DNA of 64,000 nt from Timema cristinae. Its lineage: Eukaryota; Arthropoda; Insecta; Phasmatodea; Timematidae. Positions 46,771 to 57,665 of the stretch are shown piece by piece (position 1 is the stretch's first letter; each line of letters starts with the position of its first letter). The notes beneath the pieces were generated by a model that was given only the letters and a program-made list of their open reading frames with translations, did no database searches and was not told the DNA's origin. The DNA lies in the NCBI GenBank assembly GCA_039000515.1, contig JBCFYV010002255.1, forward strand, positions 20,363,921 through 20,427,920, read 5' to 3'. Position numbers and translations under genes: made by a program.

Positions 46771-47224
46771 TGAATCAAATAGCTAAAGCTATTATTTATG
46801 CATTTTAGTGAGGATTACTCCGTCTAGATATCATATTCTGAAAACTGAAAAATGACACCTGGACACGGGAATCGAAACTAGGAACTTAGGCTTAGTACGC
46901 CAATGCTCTTACCACTGAGCTATCCAGGATTCGTTTCGTGCCAATGGTCATTCTTCACTCATATAATGGCAGCAATAAGCCAACTACCGAGTCGAAGGTG
47001 GCTGCGTTATCTGATAGCTCGTGATCTTAATAAAATATCACATTTGTCACCGACGATTTACACACGTCCATCATAGATTCTGCTTTAAAATATGAGTAAA
47101 AAATTACCATGATCACGGGACGAATTTTGGATATCTCAGTGGTTAGAGCATTTGCGTACTAATCCAAAGGCCCGAGTTCGATTCCCGTATCCAGGTGTCA
47201 TTTTTCAATTTTCAGAATATGATA
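46771..47224. mobile_element. Family E element with two inverted tRNA-like arms, complete copy
   Basis: 454 bp. The left arm on the minus strand reads GATAGCTCAGTGGTAAGAGC and TTTCGATTCCCGTGTCCAGG. The right arm on the plus strand reads GATATCTCAGTGGTTAGAGC and GTTCGATTCCCGTATCCAGG. Both arms then continue as AGGTGTCATTTTTCA. They face outward from a single-copy centre of about 110-150 bp (GAGTCGAAGGTGGCTGCG ... CACACGTCCATCATAG). A perfect 12-bp duplication TATACAAAGTAA (46759-46770 and 47225-47236) shows it inserted as one unit. Confidence 0.88.
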
Positions 47225-47261
47225 TATACAAAGTAACCTCAAAAATTCTTGAATAGACTAT

Positions 47262-47455
47262 ACTGTTGATGACGGGGGATCAAGGTTCGAATCTCGGCCA
47301 GGTGTAGTGAGGGTGGGTTTTACAAAATGGTTTAAAACTCTCCCTCCATGCAAATGCAAGAACACATAATCTAAATATAGCCTTAATTCTTAAAGCCATT
47401 AGAGTGATTAGTGTTAAGCATATAAAACGAACGGGTAGTAAAATGCAGTAATAAA
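47262..47455 (+). mobile_element. SINE family C/D, truncated copy
   Basis: Starts at TGTTGATGACGGGG, B box AGGTTCGAATCTCGG, GTGTAGTGAGGGTGG, tail AACGAACGGGTAGTAAAATG. Confidence 0.7.
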
Positions 47456-47567
47456 AAAAAAGAATTCTTAAAATATATCATGAGCACATTTTTAATAATA
47501 AAGATATGTTCAAATTCTGTTAAGTCCATTACAAATATTAAAGAATGATTAAGATTATTATGTGTAT

Positions 47568-47573
<6 letters not shown>

Positions 47574-47603
<30 letters not shown>
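47574..47603. repeat. (TA)n microsatellite
   Basis: Perfect TA run of about 15 units. Apparent Tyr-Ile-rich frames across it are artefacts. Confidence 0.95.
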
Positions 47604-47605
<2 letters not shown>

Positions 47606-47609
47606 TGGA

Positions 47610-48085
47610 GCAATATATTCTATATTTTGTCTCATTAATTTTTTTAAATGTAAAAAAAAAAAAAAAATTCTTTACTTCCATCGCACCTCAAGACTTGAAA
47701 AAGATAAGGTTGTTTCTATCAAATGTCACATACACTTGAAATTCCTCCAGTTAGTTAGATGACACGTTTCACGCATTACAGTGATGACTGGACGCGACGG
47801 TACGCAAATTGAAGGCCATTTGCGCGTTGAGTTTGCATACGTATTCATCCCCCCTTCTCCCCCCCAGCAATGCAACGTGACATTTTCCTGGAACAAAACA
47901 CAATCACTACAGTCCGTTTAGCTTGGGAGGTAGGAATAGGCTCTATGATGGAATGTTACAACTAAACCATACAGAATGCAAGTAAGAATCCATCCGTTGA
48001 AAACAAGTGAGAACGTCACGTTTAAAATAAATAACTGTATAAACAAATAAACCAAACCCATATTTTGTTATTGGTTGTCATGATA
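47610..48085. other. Non-coding stretch, no gene recognised
   Basis: A-run at 47652-47666, a C-rich patch near 47850, otherwise nothing identifiable. Confidence 0.45.
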
Positions 48086-48090
48086 TAACT

Positions 48091-48387
48091 ATTATTATTA
48101 TTATTATTAACACCGCGTCTTACTACCCGTTCGGGTTATACGCACTTACGCTAATGTGTAATGGTAGGGTGATTGTGAGATGAAATGGAGGACCTACAGT
48201 TTAACGTGGAATCCGAACCACGGTGGAGGCCTGGCATTCCCTACATTCACAAGTTGTGATTAATACACGTCTTGTCAGAGGTGAAGGAAGGGTTTGGCAA
48301 TCAGATAAATCTGTGCCGGGACGAGGATTGAACCCCGGGCCCACAGCACAGAAGTCCGACACCTTACCCCTAGACCGCCAGGTCACC
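48091..48387 (-). mobile_element. SINE family A, copy 7
   Basis: Full-length minus-strand copy of the longer body variant (GTTGTGATTAATACACG). The flanking duplication is weak (GTCATGATA against GTCATAAAA). Confidence 0.85.
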
Positions 48388-48389
48388 GT

Positions 48390-49010
48390 GTCATAAAATA
48401 GGTTTTTCCGTATTTGCAACATGTCTTAATATCCGTTTGGTCATTTGCATATTTACTCTGACGGGGGAGGCATTGAAGGAAGGTAGAGTATAGAGGTAGT
48501 GCATAATTGTGGGAAAAAAACCACCCTCCTTCCATAGGTAGACTTGAACCAAGGGGCCAAATTGAAATTTTAAAAATAGTTAGAGGCTTTCATTTAAACT
48601 AAAGGGTATGGTGCAACGTTTCTCGCTCCTTTAGATAAAAATGTAGATATGTGTTCAAAGCTCGTAATATATGTGGAACAAGATAATATACACTGCTGCA
48701 AAAAACACGCCACCAAAGATCATGATTGAAATAATATACACTGTTACAGAAGAGTATGTAGAAAAACGTAGCTTCTCTGTTCACAAAAGAATACAATAAT
48801 CAATATTTCAGACCTTAATTAAAAGAAATAATTGCTTATATCTCAGATAAATGTTTCAAATAAAGATATTACTTAAATAGTTGCGGAGATATGATCAAAA
48901 TGGGAAAATGAGAATTGCCGTTTTGTGTGAATTGTTAATCAGTGCCTATATGCGAAATTGAATACAATCGTTAGAGCAAATTTTGACAAAATCAATTTTT
49001 TTCTCTTTAC
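48390..49010. other. Non-coding stretch, no gene recognised
   Basis: AT-rich with a local partial repeat (ATAATATACACTG near 48682 and 48730). No gene. Confidence 0.45.
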
Positions 49011-49013
49011 ATC

Positions 49014-49409
49014 CTTGGGGTGTTAGTGAGCGCGAGTTTAGTGCATCAATTTTGCAGTTTTTATGGCATAAACATTTTTTGGCCAAAATAAATCAAATAT
49101 GTATTCTATAGAAATAGAGAGTTTAGTTTTCTACACATGCTAAACTCAACAGTTCTTGAATATATGTAATAACTAATAAGCATAGCGGTATTTGGTGAAA
49201 AACTTTTTAAATAAAAAGAAAATGTCATTAAATTCCAGGACAACCCATGACAGATATTCAAGAACAGCTATTGAGATTGGCGTGTGCAGAAAACTAAACT
49301 CTATGTTTCTATAGAAGAAATATTTGATATATTTTTGACAAAAAAATGTTTATGCTAAAAAAAACCTTCAAAAATACTGCCTTAAAATTGTGCTCACTAG
49401 CACCCCACC
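49014..49409. mobile_element. Family H MITE, copy 4
   Basis: Ends near GGGGTGTTAGTGAGCGCGAG and TGTGCTCACTAGCACCCCACC, the latter followed by TTA. Long inverted arms (TTTTGCAGTTTTTATGGCAT against AAAAATACTGCC) and a foldback core. Confidence 0.75.
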
Positions 49410-49414
49410 TTAAG

Positions 49415-50200
49415 TAAACTACCCTTAATTTTAGGGTTGGATGGAAAATTCCAAAAACTACTCTGGGAAATCTTATTAAAATCCTTGATACCATGTTTTA
49501 GGCCAATTAGTAAAAAAGGGTTCTTTTTGCTCTAGTCCCAGTAACAGACAGCACATCCAAAAATATTTTTTGGGGGGTTGGGGGTTGGGTTTCATCAAAC
49601 GTCAACATCCATCAAATTCTCCGGTTCGATTTATTGTGACGAACACAATTTTTTTCCCCTACAGGAGGAGCGCGATAAAGTATAACTGCGATCTTATCAG
49701 CATATTGAGTGAAAATAGTTCTCTTGCTTGTACCTTTTTATCAGATAAAGGAAATTGAGATTAAATAAAATGTTAACACTCACCCATTTTTTTTTTACCC
49801 ATAAATGCTTATAGTTTTGATCAAGCATTCTTAAATACATCGTGCATCTGCCAAAGGTTATGAACTTTACTAAAACAAATGTGACAAGGAATAACACTGT
49901 CAAGTTGTATAGTTCTACGATATTTATAAAAATAGAATTTAGAACGTTTGGTGTGTTTGTTGGTTCGTCATTAGATCCGTGGGCCGCACAGAATCTTATA
50001 TCAGACGGCAAGTTCGACAAGCCTGCCTGTAGAAAGAGGGAGAAGCTCTAGTGCCCAAATAGGGTTTGGGGGGAAAAGGGAGTAACTCATTGTGTTATGA
50101 AAAACAAATTTTATAATTAAACTATAACGTTGACAATATATTATTGTTCATGTTTTCAGCGAAAGGAAAGAGTTTTTGCTGTTTACATGACAAACAGTTG
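49415..50200. other. Non-coding stretch, no gene recognised
   Basis: A G-run patch at 49571-49590 and two overlapping opposite-strand frames (49697-50051) without recognisable features. Confidence 0.45.
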
Positions 50201-50204
50201 TTTT

Positions 50205-50470
50205 TTTTAAGTAAAAATAAATAAAATATTGCTCCCGTAGAAACATAAAGTTTGATTTTCTTCATCTGGAGATCTCATCAGTTCTTGAATATCAGTCAAA
50301 AGTGTCCTAGAATTTGACGGGAATTTTTTCTATTCATTTAAAAAGTTTCTCATCAATTACTAAATATGACCATATTCAAGAACTGTTGTGAAGAAAATTA
50401 AACTATTAAGTGTTAAGTTTCCTCTGAATAAATATTGTGTTTATTTTGCCAATTTTTTTAAATCTAAAAT
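50205..50470. mobile_element. Family H MITE, copy 5 (partial)
   Basis: Carries AATAAATAAAATATTGCTC, CAGTTCTTGAATATCAGTC and CATATTCAAGAACTGTTG in the family order. Terminal repeats are not preserved. Confidence 0.65.
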
Positions 50471-50802
50471 CTACCAAAGTATTGTCCGTATTCGCAGTCC
50501 TTTCCATTCCGCTTTAACAACTTACTTTTTGTTGACATGACATTCACTTTTAATGTGAAAACTTACGTTAACACAGGTTGAAAAGGTGGTAAGAGTTCAG
50601 GATAAATGTCTTCTTGATGTTACATGAGGGTGAGGGCCAAAAAAAGGTAAGAATAAAACGTCACGTGGTTTATGGATGGCCTGGTAGTCTCCGACCTTTC
50701 CCTTTTCTCTGAAAAAAGTTGATTCAAGTTCCGGAGGCCAATGAGGGTCAAGATGTCAAATTTTAACTATTCACGTTGTGCGAAGTTAGTCAACAAATTC
50801 GA

Positions 50803-51022
50803 TGATCTGCATTAGTGGGCACGAAGACAATGTAGTCAACCACGACTGGTCTGTTTTGCCATAAACATGGATGTCGGTAGTCCAAATACCAGTCGGGTGT
50901 GATGAAGTGTTTCCCCCCTAAGAGTTTCGTCATTTTCCCATCACTGAAATGCGGGTACATTTAATCTAAATTCTACTTCTTTCATGTATAACCTATAGCG
51001 AATTGCTTATAACCCAATTCTG
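50803..51022 (+). mobile_element. SINE family C, copy 5
   Basis: Head GCATTAGTGGGCACGAAGAC, CCAAATACCAGTCGGGTG, then AATGCGGGTACATTT. It runs directly into the next SINE. Confidence 0.65.
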
Positions 51023-51029
51023 TGCCCAA

Positions 51030-51215
51030 TTCTCAGGCGTCACTCTCGCAAGAACTAGACTACCGATGACGGGGAGTTAAGGGTTTGAATCCCTATTGAT
51101 GTTTTTTCATTGATAGTTTTCTCCTCTCCCTCCACAAGGAATGGGGGTATATTTTCAATATACGTGGTAAATGCATAAATATAACCCAAACGGGTACTAA
51201 GACGCGGCGATAAAA
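51030..51215 (+). mobile_element. SINE family D, copy 6 (5'-truncated)
   Basis: Starts at CAGGCGTCACTCTCGCAAG, B-box region AGGGTTTGAATCCC and tail CAAACGGGTACTAAGACG. Confidence 0.65.
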
Positions 51216-51399
51216 ACAAAACCTACAAAAAACCTAGTCACAGAAGAGGCAGGAATCGACCCCATACCTACCAAGTTTGAATCAAGCTTATTCACAAATT
51301 AATAAGAATAAAGTATAAAATATGAGAGTTTTTAGTGTAATTAGATATTCCATCTTCTCAAATCTGTACACATTAAAATAATACTTTAAAAATTTGGAA

Positions 51400-51472
51400 T
51401 GGAGGCGCCGGGTATCGATCCCGGTACCTCTCGCATGCTAAGCGAGCGCTCTACCATCTGAGCTACGCCCCC
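51400..51472 (-). tRNA. tRNA-Ala (anticodon AGC), copy 1
   Basis: 73-base cloverleaf: acceptor GGGGGCG pairs with CGCCTCC, the D arm has TAGCTCAGATGG (A box), the anticodon stem CTCGC/GCGAG encloses loop TTAGCAT (anticodon AGC), and the T arm is CCGGG-ATCGATA-CCCGG (B box). No intron and no encoded CCA, as usual in eukaryotes. A run of five T on the transcribed strand (plus-strand AAAAA, 51388-51392) lies 7 bases beyond the 3' end as a Pol III terminator. The T-loop and anticodon arm resemble arthropod tRNA-Ala(AGC) as I remember it. Confidence 0.95.
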
Positions 51473-51479
51473 TGATGAA

Positions 51480-52140
51480 TATACGAGTATTGGATACCTT
51501 TATTTTACTGTGTAGGCCACAATTACGCAAAAACACACACACACTGCTGTTACACTTTCTACGGAACACTGGCATTAACTAGAGTAGTTGCCCTCGGCTA
51601 TTCGGCTGAATACTGCTTGCAATACAAACTATAACCTGGTTTTATTAAGAATCTTGTTTTGAAAGGCCTTATTTCTTACCAGAATCCTACTGTATAAAAT
51701 TATTTTGTTAAGATAAAAGGTCTTTCAGAACGGTAGTATTAAGTTTCTTCAATAAGATAGATCCTTCCAAAATAATACTATACATTTAGAATCTGGTACG
51801 AAGCATTAGGCCTCCCAGGACAGGCTTGCCAACAAAATCAGGGTATACATAAAAATATATAGCACATAACATTATAATAACGGTTCTCTGGCAGTTATTA
51901 AAACTAATATTTTTTCTATACACCAATGCGGGTACATTTTACTCTCAGAACCCATTAATTTCGATATGCAGATAGACTTGACGGTTGGTAAGACCCTGTG
52001 CACACATAAAAAAAACACTCAAAAACCTCTATCTTATATTTAAAAGTCAAGAAATTTTATTTGCAAGCTGTCACTATCGATATATAATATCAATAACAAC
52101 TTTGAAAACAAATTCAAGACCATTTTGAGTAAAAATCTGT
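51480..52140. other. Non-coding flank of tRNA-Ala copy 1
   Basis: 51480-51620 (TATTGGATACC, TGTAGGCCACAATTACG, ACACTGCTGTTACACTTTCT) matches 56945-57110 next to tRNA copy 2, so the duplication includes tRNA flanks. The remainder is AT-rich. Confidence 0.6.
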
Positions 52141-52146
52141 ATACAT

Positions 52147-52491
52147 TAGACTAGACCCTTGTTAATCCGAACTAATTGGGAACGTAAATTGTTCAGGTTA
52201 GCAAAAATTCAGATTAAGCGTAAAATACGGGGATAAAGTATTTTCACGAATTTTAAATTACAGTTGAATGAGCTTAATAAAATTTTCAGTCGCAGGAAAA
52301 CACATTGTGTTGACTATAACATGTAAATATTAAGCAATTATTATCAGATATTACTTTTTATACCATTCTATTTTAACTTTAACTGGTTAAACAATAAAAT
52401 ATGTTTCATTTAACATACATTTTTCCCCCGTTTTCCTCAAGTCTGTTCGATTATCCGTACTTTCAAACTACCCGTATTAGGTCTACTGTAT
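52147..52491. mobile_element. Tigger/pogo-like MITE (tentative)
   Basis: Left end CTAGACCCTTGTTAATCCG and right end (reverse complement) CAGTAGACCTAATACGGGTA are imperfect inverted repeats typical of pogo/Tigger-type elements, with TA nearby. AT-rich non-coding interior. Confidence 0.5.
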
Positions 52492-52499
52492 AAGATAAT

Positions 52500-53100
52500 A
52501 TAAGACTTGAAAAGAGAAGTTATGATTTATTGGATCACATATATAAATATAGTAATAATATTTATGTTAACTACAAAAATATTACATTTGTATTTAAAAA
52601 AATTAGCCTCTTATCTAAACTCGATTTTTATAAGATACTCACTTTCTACTACGAACATTGATTTAAAATCACTAAAATTTGTTATTCTATCAAATGTCTT
52701 ATTTTATTTAATAATCTCATAAAGTCCATCTAAAAAGTTATTAAAAACTTCCAATAAAATTTCCTTGTGGATTACTGTATATTTTATCCTTATAGTATTA
52801 ATTAAATGAGTTAAGAATAAAAATATAATTGTAATAGTTTTTTTCTTTCGCCAATGTGGCAAAATGAATTCTCATTTTAAAAATAACGGGTTCCCTTTGA
52901 AAATCAGACTGTAGTTCATAATTGAGTTCCTTCTTGACAGGGAATCAGATTATACAAGGAAAGGAGGAAGGGAAAGGTTTTTCGACTGGCACGCCAACCC
53001 TACATTGTGTTTGGACTTATATAAAGTAGATTCGCGTTAATCCTACGCTCTTCAGCCCGACACCCCTTATAATCCAATACTCGTCAGTCAATGATAATTA
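52500..53100. other. Non-coding stretch, no gene recognised
   Basis: 52735-52900 (AAAAAGTTATTAAAAACTTCC ... GCCAATGTGGC) matches 13905-14050, so it is a worn dispersed repeat. No gene. Confidence 0.5.
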
Positions 53101-53104
53101 CAAT

Positions 53105-53290
53105 AGTGGGATATAAATTAAGAATGAAGCATTTTAGAGGTAATCAACCTTCACTTGCGTGGAAGGAGAGGGGGGAACCATACGCTCAGTAGAGCGGATT
53201 CGAATCCTGATCTCCTCATCCTACATCAGCAGGTCAATCTTAAAACGAGATTGAAGCCTTTAGAATGTTCGGCCACTGAAGCGGGTCACA
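53105..53290 (-). mobile_element. SINE family D, copy 7 (minus strand)
   Basis: CGGATTCGAATCCTGATCTC (B-box complement) and GTTCGGCCACTGAAGCGGG (head complement). The tail is missing or degenerate. Confidence 0.6.
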
Positions 53291-53317
53291 AATAGTTTTA
53301 ACAGGCCCACAGGATGA

Positions 53318-53571
53318 TAATAATACATAGCACCGGGTCTTACTACCCGTTCGGGTTGTACGCTTAAGTAATTGTTACGCTAATGGTTTAGTAGTTGGGA
53401 GGGTTGGATATAGAGCAAGTGAACCCGCATTTGCGTGGAGGGAGAGTGAAAAGCCATTTAGGAAAAACCACCCCCAGTTCACCCACCAAGATTCGAACTT
53501 CGATCTCCCCGTCCTCAGCAGTCGAGCTTAACACGACTAGCGCGTTAGCCAACTACGCCACCGAGGCGGGT
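53318..53571 (-). mobile_element. SINE family B, copy 3
   Basis: Minus-strand copy from GGGTCTTACTACCCGTTCGG to GCCAACTACGCCACCGAGGC. It abuts a family M MITE, and its last 16 bases recur beyond that MITE. Confidence 0.85.
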
Positions 53572-53788
53572 TTTGGTGATGACTGACAGCTCACAGTTGA
53601 CAGCTGACGCCTTTAAAAAGCTATCAGACCAAATTATGTATCCACTACACCGAACTAAATGATCTGCAAAACATGTGTTTAACAGCTGTCACTTCTGATA
53701 GTAAAACTTTAGGTATATACCTGAATGTTGACTGTTAGAAGTCAGCTATGAGCAGTCAGTCAGCACTAAAGAAGCCATGGGGCTACTG
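53572..53788. mobile_element. Family M MITE, copy 4, left end replaced
   Basis: Right end CCATGGGGCTACTG followed by TA is intact. The left end lacks CAGTAGCCCCATGGCTTC and begins at TTTGGTGATGACTGACAG directly after SINE sequence. CGTCACCGAGGCGGGT at 53791-53806 repeats the SINE end CGCCACCGAGGCGGGT. Confidence 0.8.
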
Positions 53789-53809
53789 TACGTCACCGAG
53801 GCGGGTGGC

Positions 53810-54185
53810 CATAGGATACATTTCTAAGATGATTGAGATTTTTTTTAGTGGCTTGGAAACCCTAAAACTCGTAAATACTGTAGTGTGAAGATATTTGCCT
53901 TCAAGTAAGGGGCACCCTTAATCTAAAAGAGAGGATACGAGAAAGGCATATCTGTAACTACGGATGTAAATAATTTCAACCAGCAGAGAGTAGCTAGGGC
54001 TAGAAGGGTGTCTACCTAGGACCCTAATTACCCCGTCCCTACGCAGTGATTACGGTCCCCATTGGATTTGGACGTTGTTCGTAGGGGTGGGGGCTACATT
54101 AACAGCAGACACCCACCACCTCCAGTTCACAACGGCGTATGGTAAGTTCTGTGGTGATTATTGATGGACGAGCGTTAAAAATATG
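53810..54185. other. Non-coding stretch, no gene recognised
   Basis: Mixed composition between 53940 and 54170. No feature recognised. Confidence 0.4.
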
Positions 54186-54189
54186 AATG

Positions 54190-54450
54190 GTTTATTGTCA
54201 GATAAGACATGGGGAGAGACAAACAGAGATACAAACAGACAAACATGGGGACAAACAAGCATAGAAACATACACGCATGTGAACAGACAGACATGGGGAC
54301 ATATAGACATGCGGACAGAAGTACATAGAGACATATATAGGAAGAGACAAGACAGAGAGAGGATACATGTAGACAGATAGACATAGAGAAAGACACACAT
54401 GGGAACAGAGACACATGGGGACAAATATACATAGAGAGAGACATACATAG
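54190..54450. repeat. Degenerate minisatellite (GACATGGGGACA-type)
   Basis: Irregular tandem array of roughly 12-16 bp words such as CAGACAGACATGGGGACATA. The complement has no stops in several frames, which creates overlapping Cys/Ser/Val-rich spurious frames. A further stretch of the same array occurs at 55339-55390. Confidence 0.85.
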
Positions 54451-55338
54451 GCGGATCAACATCATTTTCATAGGGGGAGGGGTCATAATTATAAATAAAT
54501 AAAATAGTTACTTACAATGTTAGTTTTCTATCTAACTTCATTTAATAATTTCTCATTTGATCCAATGCATGTTTTAAACCGTGGTCATCCTCTCCAATTT
54601 TTTTTAAATCTGATAGTTTTTATAAACTATTTGGAGTGGCCATCCTTTAACAATTTTCTTTTTTAATGGTTCACTATAGAAGCTCTGAGTAGTCTTTGCC
54701 TTGATTTTTTTTTAATTAGATCGGGTGTCCAGTTAGATGTCTATAGTCTAGTAGTTATTTGAAGTTGTCTACTCCGGACAATTTTTTATAGTAGAATGCA
54801 TCTAGAAGTCATTTGGAATTTGATTTAAGGCCATCTTTCAGCTTCATATTCGATAATATCAGATGATTTGAAATATACCTAGGGAGGGAATCTATTCCAG
54901 CGAGGGGCAAAGCCCCCCATAGTTCGGCTGATCCTCCTGTCCACACGTACTCTATATTCGGTATTCGTGGGTGAACTGCTTTCAGGCGATTATTAGTTTT
55001 CTTTTATGTGTGGTAGCCTACAGTCTCTATGTGGAACAATGTTTGTTTTACTCGCTATGCACGACAAATATTTGTACATGAAAATGAATATCTGTTCCAT
55101 ACTTGCAAGGGTCATATCGAAAATTGAATAAACGTGGACGAATAACGCACGATAGACTAAGTTTAAGAGGTGTCTGCGCGTAAAAAAAAAAGACATATAT
55201 AGTATAGTTATCTGTGTTGTATTTTCTTCTTAAAATCTGAACTTTCATTTTGTTTATTGTACTAATTTTCTAACTTTCACAAGGGGGTCAACTGACCCTT
55301 TGACACCCCCCCCCCCACCAGCCCCTGAATCCGCACCT
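54451..55338. mobile_element. Non-autonomous transposon inserted in the minisatellite (hAT-like, tentative)
   Basis: Bounded by GGCGGATCAACATC followed by a G-rich run, and by a C-rich run followed by CCTGAATCCGCACCTGG. These are imperfect inverted ends of the AGGTGCGGATTC type found on hAT MITEs. Array repeats resume on the far side (AGACACACATATAGG). The exact target duplication is masked by the array. Confidence 0.55.
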
Positions 55339-55399
55339 GGAGACACACATATAGGAACATGACTGACATGGGGACAGACAGACTTGTAGAACCGACTTC

Positions 55400-56060
55400 C
55401 TTGAGTTCGGAGGCTCATAGGATCCATCCTATCTCGAGAACAAAAAATGTTCATGATTGCTACACTTCCTATAAACGAGAAAAAAGAAAACGTACCCTAA
55501 ACACACAAAATAAAAATTTTGAGAGACAAAAAAAAAGCTTGTGAGAGAGTCCCCCAAACTGCCATAAATGTATTATTCAGTGGGTTAACCTTGTATCTTG
55601 TGTAATGGGAGGCTGTGAACCAGCAAGGTCGAGACAAGACACGTCACGGAACTAACCCCTTAAACTTGAGAGGGAGCGAGGGATGTAAGTAAGTCCCTAA
55701 GGAGTAGGGCGGGCGACCTACCGAGCGAAACCTTCATCCTTTCCTCATAAGGTAAGGGAGGGGAACATTACAAAACTTGTTTCAGGTACACGAACACTAC
55801 CAACCTGGAATAAAGAACTTAAAGGGTATTTAGCTTGTTTATTTTGGTTCTGGAGGAATCGACCCCCAACCCCCTCAGAAAGTTTTCAAAAGGGAAATGT
55901 TCTCCCTGGTTTTGCATAAAATATTCAACCGTATGAATTTCCCTTGACGTAAGATTCGCCCCTTTAGTGACGGACGAGTTTTTTATGTGAAACTTTACTG
56001 CGAACATTATTTTTTTATTATTATTATTATTATATTGTTTCAAAACAAGACATAACCACT
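55400..56060. other. Non-coding stretch, no gene recognised
   Basis: 55600-55760 is less AT-rich (GGGAGCGAGGGATG) without recognisable features. (ATT)n at 56010-56033. Confidence 0.45.
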
Positions 56061-56074
56061 TCAGTGATCAACTC

Positions 56075-56280
56075 TCACAATAGAATGGAATGCTGATGAC
56101 AGGTGATCGGTGTTCAAATCCCAGTTGGGTTTACTGAAAGTAGTTTTCCCTGAAATACTTCTTCACTTTCTATCAATGCAAATGCGGGTGCTCTTACACT
56201 AAAGAGCACTTTCCTCGTCAATAACACATTAGCATAATTAGTACATAAGCGTGTAGCCAGAACGGGTAGTAAAACGTGCT
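56075..56280 (+). mobile_element. SINE family D, copy 8
   Basis: GGTGTTCAAATCCCAG (B-box region), GGTTTACTGAAAGTAG, AAATGCGGGTGC and tail CAGAACGGGTAGTAAAACG. The head is degenerate. Confidence 0.65.
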
Positions 56281-56867
56281 AGAAAAAATAAGGATAGTAT
56301 TTTATTCGCAATGCATATTACTACCCATCGGTCAATACGCATTCAACTATACAGCTTGGGTAGGTGTAAGGAATGAAAAGAAAATATATTCGGATTTGCG
56401 TGGAGGGAGAGTGGGGAATGCATTAAACACTCTTAGTACAACCGGCTGGGATTTGATTCCTGACCCGATCAGTCACCAAAAAATTGCTATTAATTATTTA
56501 AACAAACCAAAATATATATTGTATTATATTATTTATAATGTAAAGTACAAATTGAGTTTTTTTAATGTATCAATAATATAGAAATGCCCAAAATCAGCAA
56601 GTTTTTTTTTTTACTTGTAATCTTGTTTAGGCTAATGTGGAGTAAAATGAAATGCATCAAAACTAGCCTGGTCACGTGCGTCAAAGTCATGAATCCAATG
56701 CCGTCCTCCAAAGTTGACTCAAGCCATGTTACCTAATTTGTATACTCACAAATTTAGCACAGTAGCGTAGTCTTGTACAAATGAATGTTTTACTAAATTA
56801 GATATTCTATATTAATCAAATCGTTTAAATTGAAATAATAAAACCTTAGAATTTATAAAAATTCTAA

Positions 56868-56939
56868 TGGAGGCGCCGGGTATCGATCCCGGTACCTCTG
56901 CATGCTAAGCGAGCGCTCTACCATCTGAGCTACGCCCCC
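56868..56939 (-). tRNA. tRNA-Ala (AGC), copy 2, one base short in the anticodon stem
   Basis: Identical to copy 1 except that the 3' side of the anticodon stem reads GCAG instead of GCGAG, making the gene 72 bases. The acceptor, D and T arms and anticodon loop are unchanged, and a T5 terminator follows (plus-strand AAAAA, 56857-56861). The gap would distort the anticodon stem, so this is either a recent pseudogene or a single-base assembly error. Confidence 0.85.
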
Positions 56940-56992
56940 GTTGAAAATTAAAGTATTGGATACCTTCTTACTCTGTAGGCCACGATTACTCC

Positions 56993-56994
<2 letters not shown>

Positions 56995-57022
<28 letters not shown>
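56995..57022. repeat. (CA)n microsatellite
   Basis: About 14 units, expanded from the short ACACAC seen at the same relative place beside tRNA copy 1 (51533-51543). A C-run follows at 57073-57087. Confidence 0.95.
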
Positions 57023-57026
<4 letters not shown>

Positions 57027-57309
57027 TGTTACACTTTCTACGGATCACTAACACTTGAACCAGGCGCTGAAACCCCCCCCCCCCCCCTCTTATTTCGGCT
57101 GAATTCTCCTTGTGACACAAGCTTCAACTGTAGAATCCAATTTATTACCCTGATTTCTGTAGGAAAACAACATCAGTTTACTATATTATTTGATATTATT
57201 TTAACCTTTCCGTGTATTCTTATTCGTTTCCGTGAGTTAAAGAGTGCATCATATGGACAATCAACTCTGTGATAGAAGCGAGTGGAAAATGTAAATTTAC
57301 ACTAACACT

Positions 57310-57665
57310 GTTGTAGTTGATCATTTATGATTAAACGTTAATGGAGATAAAGATTTAATAGAAGTTACTAATACTGAACATTGTTCAAATATTAAATTAT
57401 ATTTGTATAAAAACTGCATTGACCATTTTAAAAATGGCTTCACAGATAAGCACTGTGCACAGATCTTCATTTTGTCATAATAGGGATATACTATAGTTAT
57501 TAATAAGAAACTTGTCGCTTTGTCCCCAACGTCACGGGAAAAATTTCGAGTAATCATTGAAATACGAATGTACTGCACACATTTCTGAAAATCGTAGGTG
57601 TTTTCTTTTCCCTTTTACTCCCAAACCTCGCGCGAGCTGGAAACTGAGTTGGGCCTGCTATGATA
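57310..57665 (+). repeat. Duplicated block V, copy 2
   Basis: Partner of 25785-26136. It includes a segment CCCCAACGTCACGGGAAA that copy 1 lacks. Lies between tRNA copy 2 and segment X. Confidence 0.75.

Noticed and set aside
47545..47762. Tyr/Ile/Lys-rich frames
   Set aside because: Produced by the (TA)n tract and an adjacent A-run.
54158..54486. Overlapping Cys/Ser/Val-rich frames on the minus strand
   Set aside because: Several frames are open at once across a degenerate minisatellite, which is a composition effect.
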